Source: Bernardetia sp. (GTDB lineage: Bacteria; Bacteroidota; Bacteroidia; Cytophagales; Bernardetiaceae). Taken from it: DNA of 39,962 nt. How positions within the stretch are numbered: the first letter of the stretch is position 1; each line of letters opens with the position of its first letter. Made by a program: the position numbers and the translations under genes. The stretch is from NCBI RefSeq assembly GCF_020630935.1, contig NZ_JAHDIG010000046.1, forward strand, positions 1 to 39,962, written 5' to 3'. Below, piece after piece: positions 7,938-15,770 of this stretch. The notes beneath the pieces are model-generated. The model ran no database searches. It had not been told where the DNA came from and saw nothing but the letters and a program-made list of their open reading frames with translations.

Positions 7938-9620
7938 CTACAATCCCAAAACATCAGCTCCCTGCTCAAAAATAATATCAACAGGAATATTTGCTTTTGA
8001 GAGTTTATCCAAATCAGCTTGTAAGTCAGCTTTGATTACTCCCATATCATTTGCTAGAGCTTGTACGCCTTCATAATCGCCATCGCCTTGAAGTGTAAGG
8101 ATTTTAGCAGAAAGTTCATTGACAGCTTCTGCCATTTTCTCTGGATTTACTTTGTATGTTCCGTCTTCTAGCTTTTCGAAAGCACCTTTTTCATTGAAGA
8201 AATTGAAACGAATCATATTTGCTTTTCCGTGTGCCGACGCAGCTCCAAAACGAACTGAACGGAAAATACCAGCTAAAAATGTTGTGTAATTGTCCATCAG
8301 TTCGCCTTCTGAAAGTTCTCCCATTTCACGGAGTTTTGTTACCATATAAAGTCCCAAAATATCAGCTTTCCCTTCCTCTAAAGCAGAAGCCATATCTTTG
8401 AGTGATTCTCTGACTGTTCCTTTGCCATTGATGGTATTTTTGATACCTAAGCCATGAGCGACTTCGTGGAACATTGTATTTTCAAAGAAGGCATCAAAAG
8501 TAATGTGTTTGCGCTGCTCTTCTGTGATAAGCATATCAGAAATAGGCACTAAAATTTGGTCAAATTTTGCCTTCATTGCATTTTTGAGCTGTGAACGACG
8601 AGTACCTTTTTTAAGTTGTACTTGCTCATCGTTAGGGAGATTTACGGCAATCGTTTTGCTACCTGCATTACAATCTCCTGCATAAAAAACAACATCATAC
8701 GCATTAAGCTGTGAGTCTGACCCCGGTTTTTCAGCTTTGTATTTTGCATCAACAGGTAAGTCTTTTTGAAGCTGTGGCAGAAGTGCAGCGTATTTTTCCA
8801 AACGCTCACTCCAAGATTTATCTTTTACCAAAACATACGACGAATAAGCTGCTTTTTGTCCATACAAATGGTCTTCATACGTTTCTATTGCTCCAATGAT
8901 AATGTCAATACCATTCGTTTTCATGTCCATCCAAGCCATATCACTTTTCATATATTCATCTGTAACAAGCGCATCGGCACGCAAAGTCAAGTATTTTTTA
9001 AGGCTTGCATCTTCTGCTAATTCAGCAGCCTGACGCAAATAATTAGCAGCTTGTTCTAATTCAGTTTTGAATTTTTCGTGATAAGGAACAATTTTTAATT
9101 TACCTTCTTCATCTCTTCTAAGAAATGTATAAAGGCTTGATTTTGCATCGTTTTCAAAAGCTTCGTACTCTTCTTTTGTCATGTTTGTTGGATAGAAGTT
9201 TGCGCCAAGTGGCTTATCTCCTACGCCTTCTATGAACGGACGATTATCTTCTAATCTATCCCAAACCCCATAGTTAATTTTGACAAATTTCTTTGTATCT
9301 GCATTATCTAAAGTGGACATCAAACTATCTTTATCTCCCATGTAGGCTTGTTGCCAAAATAATCCATCCATAATTTTGGCTGCTTCTATCAGAAGAGGAA
9401 TCATTTTTTTCTCATTTTCTGAAAGTTGGCTAACATCTGTAGTCAGTTTGAACGGCGCATAAATCTCTGGACGCACAAGTTCATTTTTGGTTTCTACAAC
9501 TACGGCAGTTGAGTCTGTGATAGTTTCTGTTGTGTCTTTTTTCTCTGGTGCACAGTTCCAAAAGCCAAGACAAATAGCTAATGAAAAAATAGCTAGTTTT
9601 GAGTTTTTTTTGATGTTCAT
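7938..9620 (-). CDS. lipoprotein zinc peptidase resembling dipeptidyl peptidase III (M49-like)
   Basis: The 560-residue product has a lipoprotein signal ending FWNCAPEKK (Cys23), so it is an envelope protein. The C-terminal half carries a zinc site: HEVAHGLG with ligands His385 and His389 and catalytic Glu386, followed about 26 residues later by LEEGKADILGLY, whose Glu415/416 would be the third ligand. This arrangement and the overall architecture resemble dipeptidyl peptidase III relatives common in Bacteroidota. True M49 enzymes have a one-residue longer HEXXGH motif, while this protein has plain HEXXH, so a related gluzincin subfamily is the safer reading. Upstream of the start lies a heptamer tandem repeat. 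Substrate and exopeptidase activity are inferred from the family only. Confidence 0.8.
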   Translation of the reverse strand: MNIKKNSKLAIFSLAICLGFWNCAPEKKDTTETITDSTAVVVETKNELVRPEIYAPFKLTTDVSQLSENEKKMIPLLIEAAKIMDGLFWQQAYMGDKDSLMSTLDNADTKKFVKINYGVWDRLEDNRPFIEGVGDKPLGANFYPTNMTKEEYEAFENDAKSSLYTFLRRDEEGKLKIVPYHEKFKTELEQAANYLRQAAELAEDASLKKYLTLRADALVTDEYMKSDMAWMDMKTNGIDIIIGAIETYEDHLYGQKAAYSSYVLVKDKSWSERLEKYAALLPQLQKDLPVDAKYKAEKPGSDSQLNAYDVVFYAGDCNAGSKTIAVNLPNDEQVQLKKGTRRSQLKNAMKAKFDQILVPISDMLITEEQRKHITFDAFFENTMFHEVAHGLGIKNTINGKGTVRESLKDMASALEEGKADILGLYMVTKLREMGELSEGELMDNYTTFLAGIFRSVRFGAASAHGKANMIRFNFFNEKGAFEKLEDGTYKVNPEKMAEAVNELSAKILTLQGDGDYEGVQALANDMGVIKADLQADLDKLSKANIPVDIIFEQGADVLGL

Positions 9621-9629
9621 GTTTTTTTA

Positions 9630-9683
9630 AGTGATTAGTGATTAGTGATTAGTGATTAGTGATTAGTGATTAGTGATTAGTGA
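9630..9683 (+). repeat. perfect heptamer tandem repeat (AGTGATT)7
   Basis: Seven exact AGTGATT units run from 9630 to 9678, followed by a partial unit AGTGA. The array lies 9 bases upstream of the peptidase start codon on one strand and about 60 bases before the four-helix-bundle start on the other, so it occupies the shared divergent promoter/leader region. Stop codons occur within the array in all frames, so it is not translated. Confidence 0.95.
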
Positions 9684-9742
9684 GAAATTACTTTCTGATA
9701 TTAATTGTTTTATTTAGTTTTACAGAAAACAAGAGAAAAATT

Positions 9743-10099
9743 ATGGGTAAAAGTATTTTAAAAGAAAAGAGTTTTCATTTTGCCGTTCGGATTGTAAATT
9801 TATGTAAACACCTAACTATCGTTCAGAAAGAATATGTTTTATCGAAACAAATTCTGAAAAGTGGAACATCAGTAGGAGCTAACATAAGAGAAGCAGAGTT
9901 TGCACAAAGTAATTTAGATTTTATACATAAACTTTCTGTTTCACAAAAGGAAATAAACGAAACTATTTATTGGTTAGAGCTTTTGAAAGAAACGAGTTTT
10001 ATAAATCAAGGAGAATTTGAAAGTTTGCATTATGATGCAACAGAAGTTTTGAAAATCATTACAAGCAGTATCAAAACAATGAAGTCAAAAATCAAATAG
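9743..10099 (+). CDS. four-helix-bundle protein (S23/IVP family)
   Basis: The 118-residue product (start ATG at 9743, MGKSILKEKSFHFAVRIV) belongs to the four-helix-bundle family first seen in intervening sequences of 23S rRNA genes and related to the Avd accessory protein of diversity-generating retroelements. The family hallmarks are present: an N-terminal helix with FAVRIVNLCKHL, ILKSGTSVGANIREAEFAQS near residue 49, and the QKEINETIYWLELL segment near 83. The function of free-standing members is unknown. A GTG at 9680 would give a longer, unlikely product that starts within the repeat array. The gene is bracketed by heptamer arrays on both sides (perfect upstream, degenerate downstream) and sits directly before recF. 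No reverse transcriptase or rRNA is nearby. Confidence 0.88.
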   Translation: MGKSILKEKSFHFAVRIVNLCKHLTIVQKEYVLSKQILKSGTSVGANIREAEFAQSNLDFIHKLSVSQKEINETIYWLELLKETSFINQGEFESLHYDATEVLKIITSSIKTMKSKIK

Positions 10100-10102
10100 T
10101 AT

Positions 10103-10137
10103 TTCAACTAATCATTAATAGTTAATAACTTATCACT
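10103..10137 (-). repeat. degenerate heptamer array before recF
   Basis: Read on the minus strand it parses in seven-base steps as AGTGATA, AGTTATT, AACTATT, AATGATT, then a weaker fifth unit. The units are clearly related to the perfect AGTGATT array at 9630. It ends 6 bases before the recF start codon and so replaces the usual ribosome-binding region. Confidence 0.6.
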
Positions 10138-10142
10138 ATTTC

Positions 10143-11240
10143 ATGTGGATAAAACACCTTCAACTCACTCATTTCAGAAATCACGAAGATACAAAGTCAG
10201 ATTTTGAAGAGCATATTAACTGTCTTGTTGGAAAAAATGGAAGTGGAAAAACAAACCTCTTAGATGGAATTTACTATCTCTGTATTGGTCGTGGGGCATT
10301 TAGCTATACAGATACACAGCACCTCCAACACGGAAAAACATTTTTCTCTTTGAAAGGAACTTTTGAGAAAGACAATCGAAAAAACACGGTTCATTGTATC
10401 ATAGAGAAGGGAAAACAAAAAACTATCAAGCTCAATGGCAAACCTTATCCCAAAATTAGTGAACATGTGGGTAATTTTCCTTGTGTGCTTCTTGCTCCTA
10501 ATGATACTGATTTGATAAGAGAAGGAAGCGAACTTCGTCGCAATTTTTTTGATACCATTATTTCACAGATTCATAAAAACTATATTCAGCTTCTCATCAA
10601 GCAAAAACAGCTTTTGAAGCAGCGCAATCAACTTTTAAAAGATGCTGACCAGCAAGAGCGTTTTCTAAAAAAAGATGTGTTAGAAATTTATGACGCACAG
10701 CTTTTGCCTATTTTTTCAGAAATCTATCGTTTTAGAAATGAGTTTATAGATAATTTTTTGCCTATTTTTTCAGAGATTTATGCAGCTTTAGCAGATGAAG
10801 AAATGAAAATAAATTATCGTTCGCACTTAGAAGAAGAAAATTTTGAAACAATTTTTAAAGAGAATTTACTCAAAGATGTAATCTTACAACGTACTGAAAA
10901 AGGAACGCACCGAGACGATTATAAATTTATTTTAGGAAAAAAAATGCTCAAACACTACGGTTCGCAAGGACAGCAGAAATCTTTTGTAATTGCGCTCAAA
11001 CTAGCTACGTTTTCTATTATTTATAATCAGACACAGATAAAACCGATTCTGCTTTTAGATGATATTTTTGATAAACTAGACGAAAACCGAATTGAAAACC
11101 TTTTGAAACTTCTTTCTAAGTCTGATTTTGGGCAAGTATTTGTAACTGACGCTCGTCCAGAGCGCACAAGAAAACTTTTAGATTCTTTTGGCAGACCTAT
11201 CGCTTTTTTTGAGGTAAAGAATGGAACAATAATCCAATAA
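10143..11240 (+). CDS. recF: DNA replication and repair protein RecF
   Basis: RecF is an SMC-like ATPase that binds gapped DNA and, with RecO and RecR, loads RecA at stalled forks. The 365-residue product shows the Walker A site GKNGSGKTNLLDGI (residues 30-43), the signature YGSQGQQKSFVIALKLA near 275-291, and the Walker B LLLDDIFDKLDENR near 304-317, in the right order and spacing. Length is normal. The start MWIKHLQLTHFRNHED is typical. In many Bacteroidota recF is followed by a DUF721 gene; here a small membrane-protein gene follows instead. A degenerate heptamer array reaches to 6 bases from the start codon, and another short AGTGATTAATCA stretch lies inside a hairpin just after the stop (11245-11280). 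Confidence 0.96.
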   Translation: MWIKHLQLTHFRNHEDTKSDFEEHINCLVGKNGSGKTNLLDGIYYLCIGRGAFSYTDTQHLQHGKTFFSLKGTFEKDNRKNTVHCIIEKGKQKTIKLNGKPYPKISEHVGNFPCVLLAPNDTDLIREGSELRRNFFDTIISQIHKNYIQLLIKQKQLLKQRNQLLKDADQQERFLKKDVLEIYDAQLLPIFSEIYRFRNEFIDNFLPIFSEIYAALADEEMKINYRSHLEEENFETIFKENLLKDVILQRTEKGTHRDDYKFILGKKMLKHYGSQGQQKSFVIALKLATFSIIYNQTQIKPILLLDDIFDKLDENRIENLLKLLSKSDFGQVFVTDARPERTRKLLDSFGRPIAFFEVKNGTIIQ

Positions 11241-11327
11241 TTATTAGCTTTTAGTGATTAATCAATAAAGAGAAAAGCTATCATCCGTACAACTAATTAA
11301 TTATCCACTAGAGCAGCGTTTTCAATT

Positions 11328-11675
11328 ATGAAGCAAAGACCTATTTTAATTTCAGCTATACTTCTGACTTTGATAGTTGAAATAATTTTAATGATTTTAG
11401 TCTACAACAAAGTTGGAACTGAGAGACTTCCTTCACAAATTGGAAGACTCATCGTTCAGTTTATTTTAATATTTTGGGTGCTGAACAGTAAATCTAATAT
11501 TGGATTATTTTTATTAGTTGCCTATCATATATTCACTGCAATATTGGGACTTAATGCAAAAGCATCGACTGCGTTACTTGGACAGTTTTTGATTGCTTTT
11601 CACATTATAATCGGAATAGTAATTTACTTTCATGATTGGATTGAGATAAAAATTGGAATAAAGAAAATCGAATAA
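11328..11675 (+). CDS. small multi-pass membrane protein, unknown function
   Basis: The 115-residue product is strongly hydrophobic, with about four predicted membrane helices (ILISAILLTLIVEIILMILVY; LIVQFILIFWVL; IGLFLLVAYHIFTAILGL; LLGQFLIAFHIIIGIVIYF) joined by short polar loops and ending in a basic tail. No family was recognised. It starts 87 bases after recF, separated by a hairpin. It is followed by a roughly 80-base palindromic element. Gene reality is supported by the well-formed alternating hydrophobic pattern, but no role can be assigned. Confidence 0.6.
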   Translation: MKQRPILISAILLTLIVEIILMILVYNKVGTERLPSQIGRLIVQFILIFWVLNSKSNIGLFLLVAYHIFTAILGLNAKASTALLGQFLIAFHIIIGIVIYFHDWIEIKIGIKKIE

Positions 11676-11676
11676 C

Positions 11677-11757
11677 AATATTTGGAGTTGATTCATCAAA
11701 ATTCTATTGTTTGAGTCTTTAAACTCAGCTTGCTGTTGTAATCATCAACCAAAATAT
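11677..11757. repeat. degenerate palindromic intergenic element A
   Basis: The outer arms (11677-11696 and 11741-11757) are imperfect inverted copies, ATATTT-GGAGTTGAT against ATATTTTGG-TTGAT, and contain bulged bases. The centre has a second inverted repeat (TGAGT/ACTCA). The core from CTATTGTTTGAG to CTTGCT closely resembles 15786-15818, which suggests a dispersed REP-like family. Confidence 0.45.
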
Positions 11758-11827
11758 CTTCAAAATCGCTAACGTTATATGAATGTCTGTCATATGTCTA
11801 AGTCTCAGCTTTAAAATTAGCAGCAAA

Positions 11828-12301
11828 ATGAAAAAAGAAAAAGAGAAGATAAGAACTCAAATTATTAAATCCCTTGAGGTTTATAAAGGAAAACTTGGAT
11901 TTCACTTTTTTGATTTACCAAACTCCAGTTTTAAATCAACTGAATTTGTACTTGATAATAATGATATAGAGGTTTTACTAATGGATTTAGGTAATTCAAA
12001 TTGGATTCTTCTTACAACTAAATGTTTGTTTATTAGTCAAAATGGTATAAATAATAAAATCGAAGGAATTGAAATTCAATCTTTTGAATTTCTTAACTTG
12101 AATAACAGACACAAGAGAAAAGCAGATGAATTCAGAAACCTTGCAGAATTTAAAAGTTGGCTTTATTCAGGTGATTTTAAAATAACAAAAAAACATAATG
12201 CTTATGTAACTGTGAATTTGCCCCACCACGATTTTGGATTTTGCCTGTTTAATGCAATCAAAAAACTTAGATTTGTAACTAATAAATATGAAAATATTTA
12301 A
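11828..12301 (+). CDS. hypothetical protein
   Basis: The start is taken at the ATG at 11828 (MKKEKEKIRTQIIKSLEVYK, 157 residues), because the 15 residues from the alternative ATG at 11783 overlap a small palindrome and look untranslated. The product is soluble, lysine-rich, with one segment of alternating hydrophobics (IEVLLMDLGNSNWILLTTKCLFIS) that suggests a small beta-rich domain reminiscent of PH-like folds, though this is only an impression. No catalytic motif was found. The gene stands between a palindromic element and the radical SAM gene. Both it and the neighbouring membrane protein look like accessory genes inserted between recF and the radical SAM enzyme. Confidence 0.55.
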   Translation: MKKEKEKIRTQIIKSLEVYKGKLGFHFFDLPNSSFKSTEFVLDNNDIEVLLMDLGNSNWILLTTKCLFISQNGINNKIEGIEIQSFEFLNLNNRHKRKADEFRNLAEFKSWLYSGDFKITKKHNAYVTVNLPHHDFGFCLFNAIKKLRFVTNKYENI

Positions 12302-12362
12302 ACTTAATAGACAGAATTTCTCATATACTGTCCTTTTATAATTTTCATTCGTAATTGACTTT

Positions 12363-13340
12363 ATGCGCCTCATTTCCCACCCTATTTTATGCAACTATTA
12401 TCTAACCTATCGCTGCAATGCAACGTGTAGTTTTTGTGATATTTGGGAAAAACCTTCGCCTTTTGTAAAACTAGAAAATGTAGAGAAAAATCTTTCTGAC
12501 CTTAAAAAATTAGGTGTAAAAGTAATAGATTTTACTGGAGGAGAGCCTCTTTTGCATCCTCAACTAGCTGACTTTTTAGAAATTGCCAAGCAAAAAAAGT
12601 TTATTACCACCGTTACTACCAATGGAATCCGTTATCCAAAACTAGCCGAAAAACTCAAAGGCAAAATCGATATGCTTCATTTTTCCTTAGATGCTGCTGA
12701 TGCAAAAACACACGACCAAATGCGTGGTGTAAAGTGTTTTGATAAAGTGATAGAATCTATAGAAATAGCCAAATCTTTGGGCGAACGACCAGATATTTTG
12801 TGTACTGTATTTGAAGAAAATTTCGAAGAGATAGAGAAAATATACAAAACCATAACGTTGAAAAATAAATTAGTTTTGATTCTCAATCCAGTTTTTGAAT
12901 ATAATTCTGTGGATACTTTAGGAAATTTGAATAGACAATATTTACAGAATCTACTTACCTTTTCTAAGCAAAAATTAGTCTATTTGAATGAAGCATTTAT
13001 AGACTTGCGTTTGGAGGGAGGCAATCATACTGAAAAACCAATTTGTAGGGCTGCCAGTTCAACGCTTGTTATCTCACCAGAAAACAAACTGGTTTTGCCT
13101 TGCTATCATTTGGGAAAAGAAGAGTTTAACATCAATGATAATTTGTATCAACTTTATAATTCAGAAAAAGTGCAACAACTCATTGAGCAAGAAGGAAGGA
13201 TAAAAGAATGTGAAGGCTGCACCATAAACTGTTATATGCAACCCTCTTTTGCTGTTGAAATAAACCGTTTTTTTTGGAAAGCTTTGCCTAGCACTCTAAA
13301 ATACAACTTTATGAAAGGCACTTGGAAGCAGTTATTCTAA
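12363..13340 (+). CDS. radical SAM enzyme with SPASM-like C-terminus
   Basis: The 325-residue product has the radical SAM cluster motif CNATCSFCDIW (Cys18, 22, 25) that binds a 4Fe-4S cluster for cleaving S-adenosylmethionine, followed by the SAM-binding DFTGGEPLLHP near residue 58. The C-terminal part has further cysteines (CRAASSTLVISPENKLVLPCYH, then CEGCTINCYM) in the style of a SPASM/twitch auxiliary cluster domain. Such enzymes modify peptides or small molecules. No obvious precursor peptide or partner enzyme is adjacent, so the substrate is unknown. HpnH-like and molybdenum-cofactor-like relatives share this overall layout. It converges with the response regulator at 13350, leaving only nine bases between. 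Confidence 0.85.
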   Translation: MRLISHPILCNYYLTYRCNATCSFCDIWEKPSPFVKLENVEKNLSDLKKLGVKVIDFTGGEPLLHPQLADFLEIAKQKKFITTVTTNGIRYPKLAEKLKGKIDMLHFSLDAADAKTHDQMRGVKCFDKVIESIEIAKSLGERPDILCTVFEENFEEIEKIYKTITLKNKLVLILNPVFEYNSVDTLGNLNRQYLQNLLTFSKQKLVYLNEAFIDLRLEGGNHTEKPICRAASSTLVISPENKLVLPCYHLGKEEFNINDNLYQLYNSEKVQQLIEQEGRIKECEGCTINCYMQPSFAVEINRFFWKALPSTLKYNFMKGTWKQLF

Positions 13341-13349
13341 TACTAAACT

Positions 13350-13751
13350 TTAATTCTTGTTCATGTCTGCAAAAAGTTCTTCTAGCATCTCTGGAGTTAT
13401 GGGCTTTACAACATATTTGTCCACGATAGAATAGCTTTCGGCTCGCTTTGTATCTGCTGGGTCAATAGAAGAAGTAACTACATAAATAATCACTTTCTTT
13501 TTATAATTTACTTTTACAATTTCATCTAAGAATTGCCATCCATCAATGATTGGCATATTCAAATCTAAGAAAATTATTTCTGGAACATTCCTACCCGAAC
13601 GTAGTCTAGGTTTAAGTGAATTTAGAGCGTCTTCTCCATCCTTAAAAAACTCAATATGGTTAGAAAAATCTACCATCTTCATTACCTTATCCGTTAGATA
13701 GGTGTAGATTGGGTCATCATCTATTACACATACATGATTGAACTTAGACAT
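13350..13751 (-). CDS. single-domain response regulator, second of a pair
   Basis: The 133-residue receiver has the acidic pair DDDP (residues 11-13), phosphoacceptor Asp63 in LDLNMP and the signalling lysine in YVVKPIT near 115. There is no output domain, so it acts by protein contact, as CheY- or Rcp1-type regulators do. The start MSKFNHVCVIDDDP at 13751 is preferred over an upstream ATG at 13805 because it lines up with the paralogue at 14236, with which it shares most conserved positions (CVIDDDPIY, KPR, DLNMP, DGW, SSIDPAD, VVKPIT). The pair comes from a tandem duplication. It has its own promoter candidate in the 89-base gap behind the kinase-linked copy, so it may be expressed independently. 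Confidence 0.92.
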   Translation of the reverse strand: MSKFNHVCVIDDDPIYTYLTDKVMKMVDFSNHIEFFKDGEDALNSLKPRLRSGRNVPEIIFLDLNMPIIDGWQFLDEIVKVNYKKKVIIYVVTSSIDPADTKRAESYSIVDKYVVKPITPEMLEELFADMNKN

Positions 13752-13802
13752 TTTGAGAAGTTTTATTATCGTTTTGTAAATAAAAACACAAAATATGTTA
13801 AA

Positions 13803-13834
13803 CAAAAATAATAATTCTATCTCTATCCCCCAAA
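13803..13834 (-). promoter_or_regulatory. predicted promoter between the two response regulators
   Basis: On the minus strand TTTG (13831-13834), a 20-base spacer and TATTTTTG (13803-13810) match the Bacteroidota promoter consensus. It would start transcription near 13796, about 45 bases before the second regulator. Confidence 0.5.
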
Positions 13835-13840
13835 AAAAAT

Positions 13841-14236
13841 CTATTTTTCTATCTCATCAAAGAGAGCTTTCAGTCTTTGAGGAGTAATAGGCTTAACGAC
13901 ATAATTACTTACTTGAGAATACTCCTTTGCCTTTTGCATATCTGCTGGGTCAATAGAAGATGAAACAACATAAATAATAATTTTTTCTGTATCTGGAGAT
14001 ACAAAGGCATCCAAAAACTCCCAACCATCCATAACTGGCATATTTAAGTCTAAAAGAATTACTTCAGGTACTTTTTCACCCACCTCTATTCTAGGTTTGA
14101 GAGTATCCAATGCTTCTTTTCCGTTTTTAAATATCTCTATATACTTTGAGAGATTTGAGACTTCCATGAGCTTACGAGTAGTAAAAACGTAAATTGGGTC
14201 GTCGTCTATGATACAAACGTGATTAAACTTTTGCAT
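13841..14236 (-). CDS. single-domain response regulator, coupled to the histidine kinase
   Basis: The 131-residue receiver has DDDP at 11-14, phosphoacceptor Asp63 in LLDLNMP and the conserved Lys115 in VVKPIT; no DNA-binding or enzymatic output follows. It begins inside the last codons of the upstream histidine kinase (14-base overlap, different frame), a sign of translational coupling and of a shared pathway: the kinase presumably phosphorylates this regulator. It is a clear paralogue of the regulator at 13350. The pathway output is not encoded nearby. Confidence 0.93.
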   Translation of the reverse strand: MQKFNHVCIIDDDPIYVFTTRKLMEVSNLSKYIEIFKNGKEALDTLKPRIEVGEKVPEVILLDLNMPVMDGWEFLDAFVSPDTEKIIIYVVSSSIDPADMQKAKEYSQVSNYVVKPITPQRLKALFDEIEK

Positions 14237-15725
14237 TTCTTAAATAAATTTTAAATGTTGTTCCTTGATTAACTTCACTTTCAACTTCAACTCTGCCACC
14301 AAGAGCCTCAATCTGACTTTTGGTAATAAAAAGACCTATTCCACGAGAATCTTCTTTATCATGAAATGTTTTATACATTCCAAAGAGTTTTTTTCCATTC
14401 CTCTTTAAGTCTATTCCTAATCCATTATCTTTTACAGAAAAAGCTATAAAATGTGGATGCTCTTCTGAAAAAATATTAATATTAGCTTTTCTTCCTTCTG
14501 CTCTATATTTGATAGAGTTGGTCAGAAAGTTTAGAATAATACTCTCTAAATAAGCTGGAATAGCTTCAACAAAATGATTTTTATCTACACGATTTATTAT
14601 GTCAGTATTAGTAGAAGTTACTTGGCTTTGAATAGATACTTGTACTTTCTCTATATATTCGTATAGGTTCAGAGCCTCTATATTATCTTTCACCTCACTT
14701 TGCATAACCACAATCTCATTAAGATACGACAAGGTTTCTTGTAATTTATCAGAAGATTGTGTCAGCATGGGATAATAATCATTTTTTGCTGTGTCTGGAT
14801 GTTCCATCTTCATCATAGACAAAAGCATAGAAAAATTGCTAGTATGTGAACGAAGATTATGAGATACAATGTGCGCAAAATTAAGTAATCTTTCATTTTG
14901 AGCAAGCGTTTTTTCCAATAACAATTTCTTTTCTGTAATATCAGTTAGTTGAGAAACAAAATGGAGAGGCTTGCCAGCCTTGTTCTTCATCATAGAAACA
15001 GAAAGTAATACCCAAACTATATGATTATACTTATCATAATATCTCTTTTCCATCTGATAACTTTCCCTTTTACCAGCCATTAATTCTTCTAAAAGTTTCA
15101 AATCTAAGTCTAAATCTTCTGGATGAGTAATATCATGAAAAGTGAGTTTGGCAAGCTCTTCTTTTGTATAACCCAACATATTACAAACCTGCTGATTTAC
15201 TTGTACCCACTTGCCCTCCAAGCTAATGAGTGCCATTCCGTTAGGAGCATATTCAAAGGTTTGTCTGAAAAGTTCTTTTTGCTGTTCTAACTCTTGTCTT
15301 CTTATATATGACTCATTAATATCTTGAAACAGTCCATACACTCGTTCACACTTCCCATCCTTAAACTCACTAATTCCGATAGCTCTTGCCCAAATGCGAT
15401 TTCCTTTAGCTGTTCTAATTTCTACTTCTACGTCATAATTTTCTCCTTTTTCGACAGCTCTTGTAAAAACTTTTATAATCAAGTCTCTACTCTCTCCTTC
15501 TACATAAAAATTAATACCTTCTTCAACGCTAGGACTATATCCATCTTCTGCTTCGTGTATTTGGCGAGTAATATCACTCCAAAAAACAGTTTGTTTTTCT
15601 AAATTCACCTCCCAAAGTCCCATTTTGGCTATACTTTTAACTCGCCCAAGTATTTCTTGGTAGTTTTTGATTTCTTTTCCTATTTCTACTAATTGGTCTA
15701 GTAGTTCAACCGTTTTTAATTTCAT
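14223..15725 (-). CDS. PAS-PAS sensor histidine kinase
   Basis: The 500-residue product is a soluble, presumably cytoplasmic sensor kinase with no transmembrane segment. Two PAS domains lie at about 28-140 (GLWEVNLEKQTVFWSD, closing with GLFQDINE) and 150-268 (FEYAPNGMALISLEGKWVQVN, closing with QLTDITE). The dimerisation/phosphorylation helix follows with His289 in HIVSHNLRSH, then an ATP-binding domain with the N box ILNFLTNSIKYR (about 397-408), DNGLGID (433-439) and RGIGLFITK (461-469). The phosphorylation motif is SHNLRSH where most relatives end in RTP or RSP; the usual proline is a histidine. The signal is unknown; PAS domains may bind a ligand or another protein. Its end overlaps the start of a response-regulator gene. 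Confidence 0.95.
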   Translation of the reverse strand: MKLKTVELLDQLVEIGKEIKNYQEILGRVKSIAKMGLWEVNLEKQTVFWSDITRQIHEAEDGYSPSVEEGINFYVEGESRDLIIKVFTRAVEKGENYDVEVEIRTAKGNRIWARAIGISEFKDGKCERVYGLFQDINESYIRRQELEQQKELFRQTFEYAPNGMALISLEGKWVQVNQQVCNMLGYTKEELAKLTFHDITHPEDLDLDLKLLEELMAGKRESYQMEKRYYDKYNHIVWVLLSVSMMKNKAGKPLHFVSQLTDITEKKLLLEKTLAQNERLLNFAHIVSHNLRSHTSNFSMLLSMMKMEHPDTAKNDYYPMLTQSSDKLQETLSYLNEIVVMQSEVKDNIEALNLYEYIEKVQVSIQSQVTSTNTDIINRVDKNHFVEAIPAYLESIILNFLTNSIKYRAEGRKANINIFSEEHPHFIAFSVKDNGLGIDLKRNGKKLFGMYKTFHDKEDSRGIGLFITKSQIEALGGRVEVESEVNQGTTFKIYLRNAKV

Positions 15726-15770
15726 GTTGAGGTAAATTAATAATTATACTGAGTGTGGGGAATATGTTCA

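Noticed and set aside
9630-9683. Phase variation of a coding frame by the heptamer array
   Set aside because: The array has stop codons in every frame and lies upstream of both start codons. It might change promoter spacing but cannot shift a reading frame.
9680-9742. GTG start at 9680 for the four-helix-bundle gene
   Set aside because: It begins in the last repeat unit of the heptamer array and adds a hydrophobic prefix not seen in this family; the ATG at 9743 fits family starts.
11672-11785. Integron attC site between the two small genes after recF
   Set aside because: Bulged inverted repeats and an AACGTTA near a start codon look like attC, but the outer boxes do not fit RYYYAAC/GTTRRRY, the arms are placed asymmetrically, and no integrase is present.
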